This document shows, piece after piece, positions 26,129-34,553 of a stretch of DNA of 37,946 nt. Numbering within the stretch: position 1 is the stretch's first letter; every line of letters starts with the position of its first letter. Origin of the DNA: Candidatus Burkholderia verschuerenii (GTDB lineage Bacteria > Pseudomonadota > Gammaproteobacteria > Burkholderiales > Burkholderiaceae); contig NZ_LFJJ01000029.1 in the NCBI RefSeq assembly GCF_001189365.1, positions 1-37,946 of the forward strand, given 5' to 3'. The notes under the pieces were generated by a model. The model saw nothing but the letters and a program-made list of their open reading frames with translations. It searched no databases and was not told the DNA's origin. The position numbers and the translations under genes were made by a program.

Positions 26129-27919
26129 ATGGATAGGGGAACCGCCGTCGAGGCCAGCCATCTGCAACGCGTCACGCGCACGATTCTGTTCGCCGATCTG
26201 GTCGAGTCGTGCCGTCTCGCGGAAGCCGACGAGGAAGGCACGGCCACGCGCTGGCGCGGACTGCGCATGGCGATCGAAACGCGCATCGTGCCGGGACATC
26301 ACGGCAGGCTGGTTCGCACCGAAGGCGACGGCCTGATGATCGTCTTCGAGGAAGCGCTCGAAGCCGCGCACTGCGCGCTCGATATCCAGCGCATGTGCCG
26401 ACGCGGCGCGAGCGCGCAACCCGGCGTCGAACCGCTGCTGCTGCGCGAAAGCCTGCACGAGACCGATCTGCTCGCCGATCAACGCGATGTCTACGGACGC
26501 GGCGTGAATCTCGCGGCGCGCCTCTATAACCTCGCTGGTCCGGGCGAGATCGTGATCTCCGAGCGCATCCGCGAACGGCTCGCGCAGAACTGCAAGGATC
26601 AGATCGAAGACCTCGGCGAATGTCATCTGCGGCATCTCGCGCGGCCGGTGCATGCGTATCGGCTGGGCGGGCCGGGACCGCGTCCGGTAATCGCGCCTGG
26701 CGCGGCGGCGCATGCGCAACCGTTGCGCGCATCGGTCGCGGTGATTCCGTTCGCGGCGCGCGCGGTCGAGCCGGGTCACGAAGCGCTCGGCGAAATCCTC
26801 GCCGATGAAATCATCGCCGCGCTCTCGCGATGCGACCGGCTGCAGGTGATCTCGCGGCTGTCGACCAGCGTGTTGCGCAACCAGCGTCTGAGCGCGCGCG
26901 AGACCAGCGCGCTGCTCGATGCGCGCTATGTGCTGTCGGGCGCGTATCGGACGAGCCGCGACCGGCTGATTCTGTCCGCCGAACTCGCCGATGCCAGGTC
27001 CGATTGCGTCGTCTGGGCGCAGACCATGAGCGACAGCATCGGCGCGATCGTGCTCGGCGAAAGCGATCTCGCCGCGCAACTGCGGCAGGGCGTGGGCGCG
27101 GCCGTTGTCGCGCACGAGCTCGATCGCGCACGCACGCAGTCGCTGCCGACGCTGGAAAGCTCGATGGTGCTGCTCAACGCCATCGCGTTGATGCATCGCG
27201 GCGTGTTCGAGGAATTCGAGCGCGCCGGGCAGATGCTCGAAGTGCTCGCCGAACGCGCGCGCCGCCAGGCGACGCCTTACGCGTGGCTCGCCAAGTGGCA
27301 TGTGCTGCGCTTCAATCGCGGCTGGACCACCGATCGTCTGGGCGAAGCGCAAGCCGCGCTCGATTGCGCGAAGGCCGCGCTCGATGCCGATTCGCAATCG
27401 TCGATCGCGCTGGCGGTCGAGGGCTTTGTGCAGACGAATCTGCTGCGCGAACTCGATATCGGCGAGGCGCGTTATTCGCGCGCGCTCGAAGTGAATCCGA
27501 ACGATTCGCTCGCGTGGCTGCTCAAGGGCACCTTGCACGCGTTCAAGGGCGAAGGCGACGAAGCGGTGGCGGCGACGTCCTACGCGCTGTCGCTGTCGCC
27601 GCTCGATCCGCTGCGCAATTTCTACGAGTCGCTGTGCGCGACGGCGGCGTTATCGGCCAAGGAATACAAAAGCGCGATCCGGCTGGCGCAAGCCTCGCCG
27701 CGCGGCGGCCCGACCAATACCTCGACCTTGCGCGCGCTCGCCATCGCCCAATCGGAACTCGGTCTGCTCGACGACGCGCGCGCCACGGTCGCGCGCGTGC
27801 TCGCCATCGAGCCGGGGCTGACGGTCAAGCGCTATCTCGAGCGATCGCCGAGCGCCGGTTACGAAACCGGCCGGATCTGGTCGACGGCGTTGCAGCGCGC
27901 GGGTTTGCCGCCGGTCTGA
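26129..27919 (+). CDS. Class III nucleotide cyclase with TolB-like and TPR regions
   Basis: This 596-residue protein begins with a class III cyclase domain (about residues 14-180). Metal-binding Asp23 (ILFADLVES) and Asp67 (TEGDGL), Asp120 (RDVYG), and the transition-state pair Asn127/Arg131 (VNLAARL) are all present, so it should be catalytic. Arg63 stands where a substrate-specifying Lys is usual, leaving ATP versus GTP open. Residues about 205-305 resemble the TolB-like regulatory segment (ASVAVIPFAARAV, then LADEIIAALSRCDRLQVISR), and TPR-like helices follow to the C-terminus. No membrane segment is seen, so it is likely a soluble cytoplasmic enzyme. The cyclic-nucleotide-binding regulator lies upstream and the PAP2-like gene 70 bp downstream. 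Confidence 0.87.
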   Translation: MDRGTAVEASHLQRVTRTILFADLVESCRLAEADEEGTATRWRGLRMAIETRIVPGHHGRLVRTEGDGLMIVFEEALEAAHCALDIQRMCRRGASAQPGVEPLLLRESLHETDLLADQRDVYGRGVNLAARLYNLAGPGEIVISERIRERLAQNCKDQIEDLGECHLRHLARPVHAYRLGGPGPRPVIAPGAAAHAQPLRASVAVIPFAARAVEPGHEALGEILADEIIAALSRCDRLQVISRLSTSVLRNQRLSARETSALLDARYVLSGAYRTSRDRLILSAELADARSDCVVWAQTMSDSIGAIVLGESDLAAQLRQGVGAAVVAHELDRARTQSLPTLESSMVLLNAIALMHRGVFEEFERAGQMLEVLAERARRQATPYAWLAKWHVLRFNRGWTTDRLGEAQAALDCAKAALDADSQSSIALAVEGFVQTNLLRELDIGEARYSRALEVNPNDSLAWLLKGTLHAFKGEGDEAVAATSYALSLSPLDPLRNFYESLCATAALSAKEYKSAIRLAQASPRGGPTNTSTLRALAIAQSELGLLDDARATVARVLAIEPGLTVKRYLERSPSAGYETGRIWSTALQRAGLPPV

Positions 27920-27989
27920 CGACGCGGGATGTTTGGCATTCATCGAATCGATGCAAGGGGCATCGAGGGTGTGTCACGGGGAGATCGAC

Positions 27990-29186
27990 ATGAGTGCAGA
28001 AGGTGGAGCAGGCGGCGCCGGGGGCGCGGGCGGGGCAGGCGGTGCGGGTGGCGCGGGCGTGGCAGGCACGCCGCCGAGCGTGTTGGGCGATGCGGAGTTG
28101 CTGACGCAGGCGATGATCTCGCATCGCGATGGCATCGTCGGGCCGTGGACCAATACGAACTTCGCGATTCAGCCGTGGCAGAACGACGGCGGTCATATCG
28201 AAGACGAACAGCAGATGTGGCGCTGGGACGACTGGGTGCGCGCGTCGGTGTACGACTTCGAACTGGCGTCGAATCTCGCGTTCGGCGTCGATCCGGGCAC
28301 CAACGCGGCGTTGAAGAATCTGGGCGGCGTGCAACTCTGGCACCGCGATTTCGACCCCGGCACGGCGCCGTCAGCGCCAGTACCGATCGTCGCGATGTAT
28401 CGGCCGCCCGAAAGCACCTTCGTGCAGCAACTCGCCTTCATGGATCGCTATTCCGATTTGCGCGCCGAACGCGCGAACGAAACGCTGATCCAGATGGGAC
28501 CGCAGACGGCGTTCTGGTCGTCGATCCTCAACCTGAGCCCGATGCGCACGCCCAAGACGCTCGAACTGCTCAATACGGTGATCCGCTTTTCGATTCTCGT
28601 CGAGATGCGCTTCAAGCATGCGCTGGCGTGTGCGCGCGCGATCGACTATTCGCCGCAAACGCAGCCGATGATCGCCACGCCCGGCCACGGCTCGCTGCCG
28701 AGCGGCCACTCGACGCAGGCGTACATCATCGCCGAGGTGATGTGGGCGTTTTTCAACGAAGTGTTCGGCGGCAATAACCCGCCGAACGCGGCGGTCTGGA
28801 CGACGCTGCGCGCCCAGTTGCTCGCGCAGGCGGCGCGCGTCGCGATCAATCGCACCATCGCGGGCGTGCATTTTCCGGTGGATAGCGCGGCGGGCCATGT
28901 GCTCGGCACGACGCTCGCCGAGTATTTCATCGCGCGCTGCAAAAGCGATCCGCAGGGTCCCCTGGGAGCGGTTCCGTACACGCCGCGCACGTTTCGCGGC
29001 GACAAATTCGTCGGAACCAACGACTTCGATCCGAACGAAGCGCTCGGTCCGCAGGGCGCGCCGCCGCCGCATGTCGTGCCGGGCGCGCCCGTCTCCACGG
29101 TGCGCCGCTCTCGCATCCTCGCGTGGATGTGGAAGAACGCGAAAAACGAATGGGACGGCACGTCCTACAACGGCAGCCACATTTGA
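27990..29186 (+). CDS. PAP2-superfamily vanadium-haloperoxidase-like protein
   Basis: This 398-residue protein carries the three PAP2/vanadium-haloperoxidase motifs in order: Lys209-x6-Arg216 (KHALACARA), LPSGHS with His240, and Arg288-x5-His294-x3-Asp298 (RTIAGVHFPVD). These bind phosphate in phosphatases or vanadate in haloperoxidases. The spacing and the GVHFPxDSAAG form look more like the haloperoxidase-like branch. ATG 27990 has GGGGAG upstream; the N-terminus is then a Gly/Ala-only stretch (residues 5-25), with no signal peptide or membrane helix. It is probably cotranscribed with the cyclase upstream and the S8 gene 12 bp downstream. Phosphatase versus oxidative halogenation cannot be settled from sequence. 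Confidence 0.83.
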   Translation: MSAEGGAGGAGGAGGAGGAGGAGVAGTPPSVLGDAELLTQAMISHRDGIVGPWTNTNFAIQPWQNDGGHIEDEQQMWRWDDWVRASVYDFELASNLAFGVDPGTNAALKNLGGVQLWHRDFDPGTAPSAPVPIVAMYRPPESTFVQQLAFMDRYSDLRAERANETLIQMGPQTAFWSSILNLSPMRTPKTLELLNTVIRFSILVEMRFKHALACARAIDYSPQTQPMIATPGHGSLPSGHSTQAYIIAEVMWAFFNEVFGGNNPPNAAVWTTLRAQLLAQAARVAINRTIAGVHFPVDSAAGHVLGTTLAEYFIARCKSDPQGPLGAVPYTPRTFRGDKFVGTNDFDPNEALGPQGAPPPHVVPGAPVSTVRRSRILAWMWKNAKNEWDGTSYNGSHI

Positions 29187-29198
29187 AGGAGCGCAATC

Positions 29199-31260
29199 AT
29201 GAGCACGCCTTCCGACGGCTGGACCGTGGACGACACCGGCGATTGGGCCGAGACGTTCGCCGGACTTCAGCCAACCTTCGAGCGCCTCGATCCGTATCTG
29301 GTCTGGGCCGCAGTCACGAATTTCGCCGATCTCGGCGGTCCGCCCGCGGGCTTCCTTCCCATCGCCATCGAGTTGAAGAACGGCACGACGCCGGCCGGCA
29401 CGACGATCGGCGCGAAGGCGTTTGCCGAACAGATCGCCAACGACACCTTCATCTGGATGCTGGCGATGTATCGATCGCCGGCGCTCGCGGACACGCATTT
29501 CTGCACCGCGCACGTGACGCTCGATTTCGCGCAGCGCCTCGATCCCGCGCTGCTCGCGCAGATCGAGCGCTTCACGCTTGGGCTGCCAGTCGTGTCGGGT
29601 TTCGCGTCGCGCATGCAGCCGGACAAACCCGCCCAGCCGGACATGACGCCCGTCGCGTCGAATCCGGATTTCAAGAGCAAGGTCGTGACCGTGTGCGACG
29701 ACGGCATCGCGTTCCTGCACGCGCGCTTTCACGCCGATATCGCGATGATAAAAACGCGCGTGCGCTGCTTCTGGAATCAGGACGACGATCCGGCCACGCC
29801 CGCGGCAGGCCTCGGCTATGGCCGCGAGTTTCTCGAAGCGGACATGGATAATCTGATGACGACGGCGAGAGGCGTCGGCGGTTTCGACGAGAACGCGGCG
29901 TATCGCGCGGCGGACTACACGGCCGTTGCCAGTTACTGGACGCACGGCACCTCGATGCTCGATCTCGCCGCCGGTCTGGACCGCGTTTTCCCGCCGCCGG
30001 CGCCGTCCCCGCAGCCGCATTTGCCCTCGGTGGACGCGCTGATCGGCGTGCAGTTCCGACTGCCGGGCCGCACCATCCGCGATACGTCCGGGCTCTGGCT
30101 CGACGTGCAGGCGCTCGACGCGTTGCGCTATGTAATCGAGCGCGAGCGCGGGATCGCCGGGCCGAATTGCGAGACGTTCATCAATCTGAGCTATGGCTAT
30201 ATTGCCGGTCCGCACGACGGTTCCTCGCTGCTCGAAGCGGCGATGGACGAACTCGTCGCCCTGAAAGCGTGCGATATCTTTTTGCCCGCCAGAAACAGCA
30301 ATCTCGACCGCTGCCACGGCGTAAGGATCGTCGATCCCAAACAGCAGGAAACGCTGCGCTGGCGCGTGATTCCCGATCGCCATACGCCGAGCTTCGTCGA
30401 GATCTGGCTGGCGACGGAACCCGACAGCGATCCGAACAAGACCACGCCCGAGCCGGAGATCGATGTATCGATCGAGCTGCCCGACAAGACGCAGAGTCCG
30501 CCGATTCCGCCCGGCAGCGTTGCCGTGCTGCGGCGCGACGGCGACGTGCTGTGCACCGTCGTGCATCTCGGACGCGGCGCGCGCGGCAACCAGCCGATGA
30601 TCCTCGTCGCGCTCGCGCCGACGGTCGTGCGCGGCGGCACGCGTCGTTCCGCGCCGAGCGGCGACTGGATCATCTGGCTGACGAACGGCGGCGAGCGGCG
30701 CGTCGAGGCGCAGGCCTGGGTCCAGCGCAACGAAACGCCCGCCGAGCTTCCGCCGCACGGCCGTCAGTCGCGTTTCGACGACGATCTCTATCCGCTCTTC
30801 AACCGCTTCACCGAGCGGCAGGACGTCGACGATGCCATGCCGAACACGTGGATTCTGCACGCCAACGGAATGAACTCGATCGCGACCGGCGCTGGTCCGG
30901 TGGTCGCCGCAGGCTACCGCATTTGCGATGGCGCGACCGCGCGGTATTCGACCGTCGGCGTCGATGCGCCGGGCTGGACGCCGCTCAAGCGGCTCGGTCC
31001 CGATCTCGCGGCGCTCACCGACCCACGGCCGTGCTGCCCAGCGTGATGGCGGCCGGTTCGCGCAGCGGCTGTTCGATTCCCGTCGAAGGCACCAGCGCCG
31101 CCGCGCCGCGCGTGCTGCGCCGGGTCGTCGCGCCGGGCACGCCGCCGCAGAACAGTCCGCCGCCTGGCGGCTTGCCGAGATCGCCGGCGCGGCTTCGGGC
31201 GCGCGGATTTGCGGTGCGGCAGGTCATCGCGCCCGGCGCGCCGGGCAGTCCGTTGCGTGA
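29199..31260 (+). pseudogene. Subtilisin-like S8 peptidase, frameshifted before the catalytic serine
   Basis: ATG 29199 follows AAGGAG. The first frame gives 615 residues, ending at 31046. It contains the S8 aspartate region VVTVCDDGIAFLHARF (Asp168), the histidine motif WTHGTSMLDLAAG (His249) and the substrate-cleft strand INLSYGYIAGPHDG. The catalytic serine motif GTSAAAP is encoded at about 31088-31108 in the next frame. Adding one C to the CCC at 31022-31024 joins them, with the serine at about residue 633. The true 3' end is unclear, since the joined frame stays open into the convergent gene; 31260 is only my estimate. About 160 residues without S8 marks precede the Asp, and no signal peptide is seen, so secretion is not obvious. 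Partner genes are the PAP2-like protein and cyclase. Confidence 0.7.
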
Positions 31261-31567
31261 GTCCACCTGGAACGCGGAAGAAATCGACCGCCGCACGACC
31301 GAAGCGAATGTCGGCGCAGGCGGGCGAAAGCTGACGCTCCGAATCCAGCCGCAGCACGCGCGAGAAAATGAACTGCGAGATCAGTTCTTCCTTGTCCTCG
31401 GCCAGCGCGCGCAGTTCCGCCGGATAGTAGCCATGCAGCGCGCGGCGCACCAGCAGATAGATGCGCTCCATCTCCGTCCCGCTCAGACTGGCGCGGCGAT
31501 GCCACAGTTCGAGCAGCGTCGTCGCCTCGGGCGCGAAGGCCGGTTCGGTGACGTTCAGCGCGTCCAT
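31224..31567 (-). CDS. Hypothetical protein, N-terminal ~100 residues credible
   Basis: ATG 31567 overlaps the end of the 54-residue gene upstream by 13 bp. The first 85-100 residues look coding (TLLELWHRRASLSGTEMERI, then AELRALAEDKEELISQFIFS), with an alpha-helical, charged pattern and good third-position bias. After about residue 100 the frame stays open down to 30914, but there it would run antisense through the S8 catalytic serine, which is not credible. I end the feature at a stop in the neighbouring frame (31224) as a working limit; another frame error may be present. I do not recognise a family with certainty. The helical N-terminus is vaguely like sigma-factor-related proteins, but that is a guess. 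Confidence 0.45.
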
Positions 31568-31719
31568 GACGACCTCCGCATCGCGCGCGCGACGGTGTGA
31601 TGACGCACGAGCGCGCGCTTGACCAGCTCGAGCGGAGTGAGCGCGTCGTGTCGCGCCGGTGTTTCATCGGCCGGGAGGACGGATCGGGAATTCGATGCAG
31701 GCAATGCGAACTTGTTCAT
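31555..31719 (-). CDS. Small 54-residue hypothetical protein
   Basis: ATG 31719 has a textbook GGAGG five bases upstream (TGGAGGCGTCATG on the minus strand). The product runs from MNKFALPASNSRSVLPADE to TPLELVKRALVRHHTVARAM and ends RRSSWTR. It is basic and without membrane segment or cysteine. Its stop overlaps the start of the next minus-strand gene (31567), a classic coupling arrangement that supports both genes being translated. No family is recognised. Confidence 0.6.
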   Translation of the reverse strand: MNKFALPASNSRSVLPADETPARHDALTPLELVKRALVRHHTVARAMRRSSWTR

Positions 31720-32009
31720 GACGCCTCCACGGCCAATGGATCAGCGCGGTCGCGTGCTGAAAGCACATCCGCTGACGGCCTGACGCGGCAGGCACGCTGC
31801 GGCTCGCGAACCGGCTAAGGTCGAGCGAGGCAGGTTCGTGCATCCAAGGTAGGAGGGACGGGGCGGTCGCAACATCGGCCGGACGATCTACATCGAAAGT
31901 CGTAGAGGCGTTCGGTCGGGCGACGGAGGGACGCGAGGCAAGGCAAGGAAAGCGAGCAAAGTGGAGGGGGCGGCCTCGCGCGTGGACGCGAGACTGCCCG
32001 GCGTCGTGC
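31720..32009. other. Gap without recognisable gene
   Basis: These 290 bases show open frames only with arginine/alanine-rich, low-quality translations and no ribosome-binding site. The promoter for the minus-strand pair at 31224-31719 should lie here. Confidence 0.5.
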
Positions 32010-32285
32010 TTACTGGCCGTGATAGATATCGCAAAACGGCCAGGGCTGGCAGCGGGTGTTGGACGAGCTGCGAGTGTCTTGCGACATCGAACCCGAATCG
32101 CTTGTCGCCGCGCGGCCACCGTAACTCGTGCTGTCGGCGGCATTGGATGCGCTCGCCTGATCGTTCGAAGCCGGCACGGTCATATTGGTGCCGTCGCTGG
32201 CATCCTGAGCCAGCGCGACGTTCATCGTCAACGCGCCCGCGAGCGACGTCATCAGCGACGCCGCCAGAAGCAGTTTGTAGCTCAT
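32010..32285 (-). CDS. Small secreted Ser/Asp-rich protein with a C-terminal cysteine pair
   Basis: This 91-residue protein starts at ATG 32285 behind AAAGGAG. Residues 1-27 form a clear signal peptide (MSYKLLLAASLMTSLAGALT, then MNVALAQ-D). The mature part is rich in Ser, Ala, Asp and Asn and ends CQPWPFCDIYHGQ, where two cysteines five residues apart may form a disulfide. It resembles the short, low-complexity exported proteins common in Burkholderia relatives, whose function is unknown. It is divergent from the membrane protein gene at 32642. Confidence 0.78.
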   Translation of the reverse strand: MSYKLLLAASLMTSLAGALTMNVALAQDASDGTNMTVPASNDQASASNAADSTSYGGRAATSDSGSMSQDTRSSSNTRCQPWPFCDIYHGQ

Positions 32286-32641
32286 GGCAATTCTCCTTTC
32301 AGATAGGTGTGGACGACTGCCGCTCGACGGCAGACCGGACAGGCAAGACGCATGCATGCGGCATCGAAGGCGCGCGCATGGACGGATCTCATCGAGGTGA
32401 CGCTGCGCAATCGGATCGCGCACAGGGAAGACGAGCGAGCCGCGCGCGTTTGAAAAATCCCTCGGCCGATGCGCTGAATCCGCCGCTTTCAAAATCGTCG
32501 GCCGTATCGCGTTATCAGCACGCGGCCTGCGTGTTGGATGTGCGTGTCAGTGTGTGTATGTGGCCGTGCGCCCCGACCGTCGTCAGGCGGCGGGAAGATG
32601 CGATCCGCGCGCGTCGCGGATCCGATTCGTGGAGGCCAGCC
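32286..32641. promoter_or_regulatory. Divergent intergenic region with GT-rich stretch
   Basis: These 356 bases between the small secreted protein and the membrane protein gene hold no convincing coding frame. A GT-rich stretch runs from about 32528 to 32566 (TGTTGGATGTGCGTGTCAGT, then GTGTGTATGTGG). Promoters for both divergent genes must lie here, but I cannot place the boxes. A frame is open through the region in line with the downstream gene but lacks a ribosome-binding site. Confidence 0.4.
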
Positions 32642-33919
32642 ATGTCCGACGAGAACAGTCAGCAGGAACCGGGAGCGAGCGCCGAGCGCTGGAGCTATGC
32701 CGGAAAAAATGTGCCGAAGTTGATCGAGAATTGCGAGCGGCTGCTCGAGTACGCATCGAGCAACGGCATCACGGCCGCGCACGACATTGCCGCCGATATC
32801 GCCAGCGCACGCGAAGCCTTCGCGCGCGGACGATGGAGCGCCGATCACGAGAACCGGCTGTATGCGGCGAAAGCGCGGCTGTCGGAAGCGATCCGCCCGG
32901 TGACGCTTCATACGCTGTGCGACAGCACCATCGCCGAAGCCAAGAAGCTCACGCGCTTCTATTTCCGTTTGACGCTGGCGCTCGTGGTGTTCATCGTGCC
33001 GGCGTCGATGGTCGTGTTCACCGATTCGGCGTTGTCGGCGAAGGGCAAGGAACTGATCGCGGAGAACGATCGCATCTCGCTCGATTTGCATAACGAACTG
33101 CAGAACTACCACCTCTCCATCGAGGCGCAGGGGCGCGCGACATCGACGGTCGATGCGTCCGCGCGCAAGACGGCACCGTCGACCGACACCTGCCCGGCCG
33201 CGCCCGACCTGGTCGCCGTCTCCGTTTCGAAGTGCAACGCCGCCGCCGGCACGACGCCGCCCAACGATTCCACGCTGAAGCTGTCCGTCATGCCGCCCGC
33301 GCTCGAACTCAAGCGGCAGATGCAGGACTTCGCCCGCAATAACCGCCAGCTTTACGCCGAGACCAAATGGCTGATCGACCTGACCCTGCACGCGAGCGAG
33401 AACGTCTACGACTCGCCGTGGATGTCGAGCGGTCCTGCCTTGCGACGCAACCTCGAACTCGAACTGCCGATTCTCATGAAGTCGGGTTCCGCCCGCAATG
33501 ACGACTCCGGCGATCAGATCGCCACGGCGGCCACGACCGCGCTCAGCGCGAAAGAAGCCATCGAGGACGGCCAGGACATCCGCGCGATGGCGCAGAACGC
33601 GCAGCGCACCAGCGACATCTTCTGGGGCGCGGTGTCGACGTATCTGCTGCCGGTGGTGTATGCGGTGCTGGGCGCGCTCGCGTTCATTCTTCGCGAGATG
33701 ACCGAGCAGAACGCAAGGCGCACTTTCTATCCGGCCTACGCGCGGCTCGCCAATCGGATGCGGCTGCTGACGGCGGTAATCGTCGGCACGGTGATCGGCC
33801 TGTTCGATCACGCGTTCAAGCTGCCCGGCGCGATGGCATCGGCGTCGCCGCTGGCGATCGCGTTCATCTCGGGCTATGCATCGGATGCGTTCTTCGCCTT
33901 CCTGAACCGCGCGGGTTAG
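32642..33919 (+). CDS. Four-helix membrane protein of unknown function
   Basis: This 425-residue protein starts at ATG 32642 behind GGAGG. It has a charged, helical N-terminal domain (1-105), a first membrane helix at about 108-127 (LALVVFIVPASMVVF), a roughly 200-residue soluble region with a low-complexity Thr/Ala/Pro part (165-215), and three closely spaced helices at about 331-350, 375-391 and 400-421. The soluble loop is probably periplasmic and contains Cys184 and Cys198, which could pair. No catalytic motif is recognised. It precedes the lysozyme and holin genes on the same strand by about 150 bp and may belong with them. Confidence 0.8.
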   Translation: MSDENSQQEPGASAERWSYAGKNVPKLIENCERLLEYASSNGITAAHDIAADIASAREAFARGRWSADHENRLYAAKARLSEAIRPVTLHTLCDSTIAEAKKLTRFYFRLTLALVVFIVPASMVVFTDSALSAKGKELIAENDRISLDLHNELQNYHLSIEAQGRATSTVDASARKTAPSTDTCPAAPDLVAVSVSKCNAAAGTTPPNDSTLKLSVMPPALELKRQMQDFARNNRQLYAETKWLIDLTLHASENVYDSPWMSSGPALRRNLELELPILMKSGSARNDDSGDQIATAATTALSAKEAIEDGQDIRAMAQNAQRTSDIFWGAVSTYLLPVVYAVLGALAFILREMTEQNARRTFYPAYARLANRMRLLTAVIVGTVIGLFDHAFKLPGAMASASPLAIAFISGYASDAFFAFLNRAG

Positions 33920-34070
33920 TCGCCGGCCGATAGGCGTTGACGAGCGCGCTTCAAAAACGCCGTGGCTGAATCGTCATGCAAGGTGCAGGCACGGGGACAC
34001 GCCGTGGCCGCTTTTGATCCGCGTTACGCGACGCGCTTATCCAACGAAGGGCGACGAAGGGAGCAGTGCA

Positions 34071-34553
34071 ATGAGCAGCTTTGACGATGCGTTCAAATCG
34101 CTGATCGGCAGCGAAGGTGGCTACGCGTTCAACCAGGCCGACCCGGGCGGCGAGACCATGTGGGGCGTGACCGCGCGCGTCGCGCGGGCGCACGGCTATA
34201 CCGGTCCGATGCGCAATCTGCCGCTCGCCACGGCGATGCAGATCGCGAGGACGAAGTACTGGGACCCGCTGCAACTCGACGCGTTCGATCCGCGCGTCGC
34301 GTTCCAGATTTTCGATGCCAATTACAACGGCGGCTTTGTCGTGCTGTGGATGCAGAAAGCCTCCGATTCGGAGCCCGACGGCAAGTTCGGCCAGCACACG
34401 GTGGACGCCGTGCGCAACACCGATCCGATGAAATTCACGATGCGTTTCAGCGCATACCGGCTGCGTTACCTGATGAACCTGCACGCGTGGCCGACCTTCA
34501 GCCGGGGCTGGACCGACCGGCTCGCCAAAAACCTGTTATTGGGAGCTGCATGA
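34071..34553 (+). CDS. Phage-type lysozyme, GH108 family
   Basis: This 160-residue protein has the GH108/PG_binding_3 layout of small phage endolysins and secretion-associated muramidases. The marks are SEGGYAFNQADPGGETMWGV with the predicted catalytic Glu15, then ARTKYWDPLQLDAFDPRVAF, and the C-terminal binding part DGKFGQHTVDAVRNTD. It should cut the glycan strands of peptidoglycan. There is no signal peptide, so it would need a holin to reach the wall; a holin gene follows immediately with overlapping stop/start. ATG 34071 has GGGAG upstream. No phage structural genes are nearby, so it is a domesticated or remnant lysis gene. Confidence 0.88.
   Translation: MSSFDDAFKSLIGSEGGYAFNQADPGGETMWGVTARVARAHGYTGPMRNLPLATAMQIARTKYWDPLQLDAFDPRVAFQIFDANYNGGFVVLWMQKASDSEPDGKFGQHTVDAVRNTDPMKFTMRFSAYRLRYLMNLHAWPTFSRGWTDRLAKNLLLGAA

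Noticed and set aside
28008-28060. GGCGCGGGC-type repeats as a possible CRISPR or satellite array
   Set aside because: They are short, imperfect and in frame, and encode the Gly/Ala tail of the PAP2-like protein.
28371-30860. An 829-codon open frame on the minus strand across the PAP2-like and S8 genes
   Set aside because: It is antisense to two genes with recognisable catalytic motifs, is very rich in Arg/His/Ala, and has no family marks; long antisense frames are expected in GC-rich DNA.
30914-31223. Continuation of the minus-strand hypothetical gene to 30914
   Set aside because: It would be antisense to the S8 GTSAAAP region and loses coding character after about residue 100.
31961-32641. 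N-terminal extension of the membrane protein by 227 residues
   Set aside because: It runs antisense through the signal-peptide gene at 32010-32285 and lacks a start signal; ATG 32642 has a good GGAGG.
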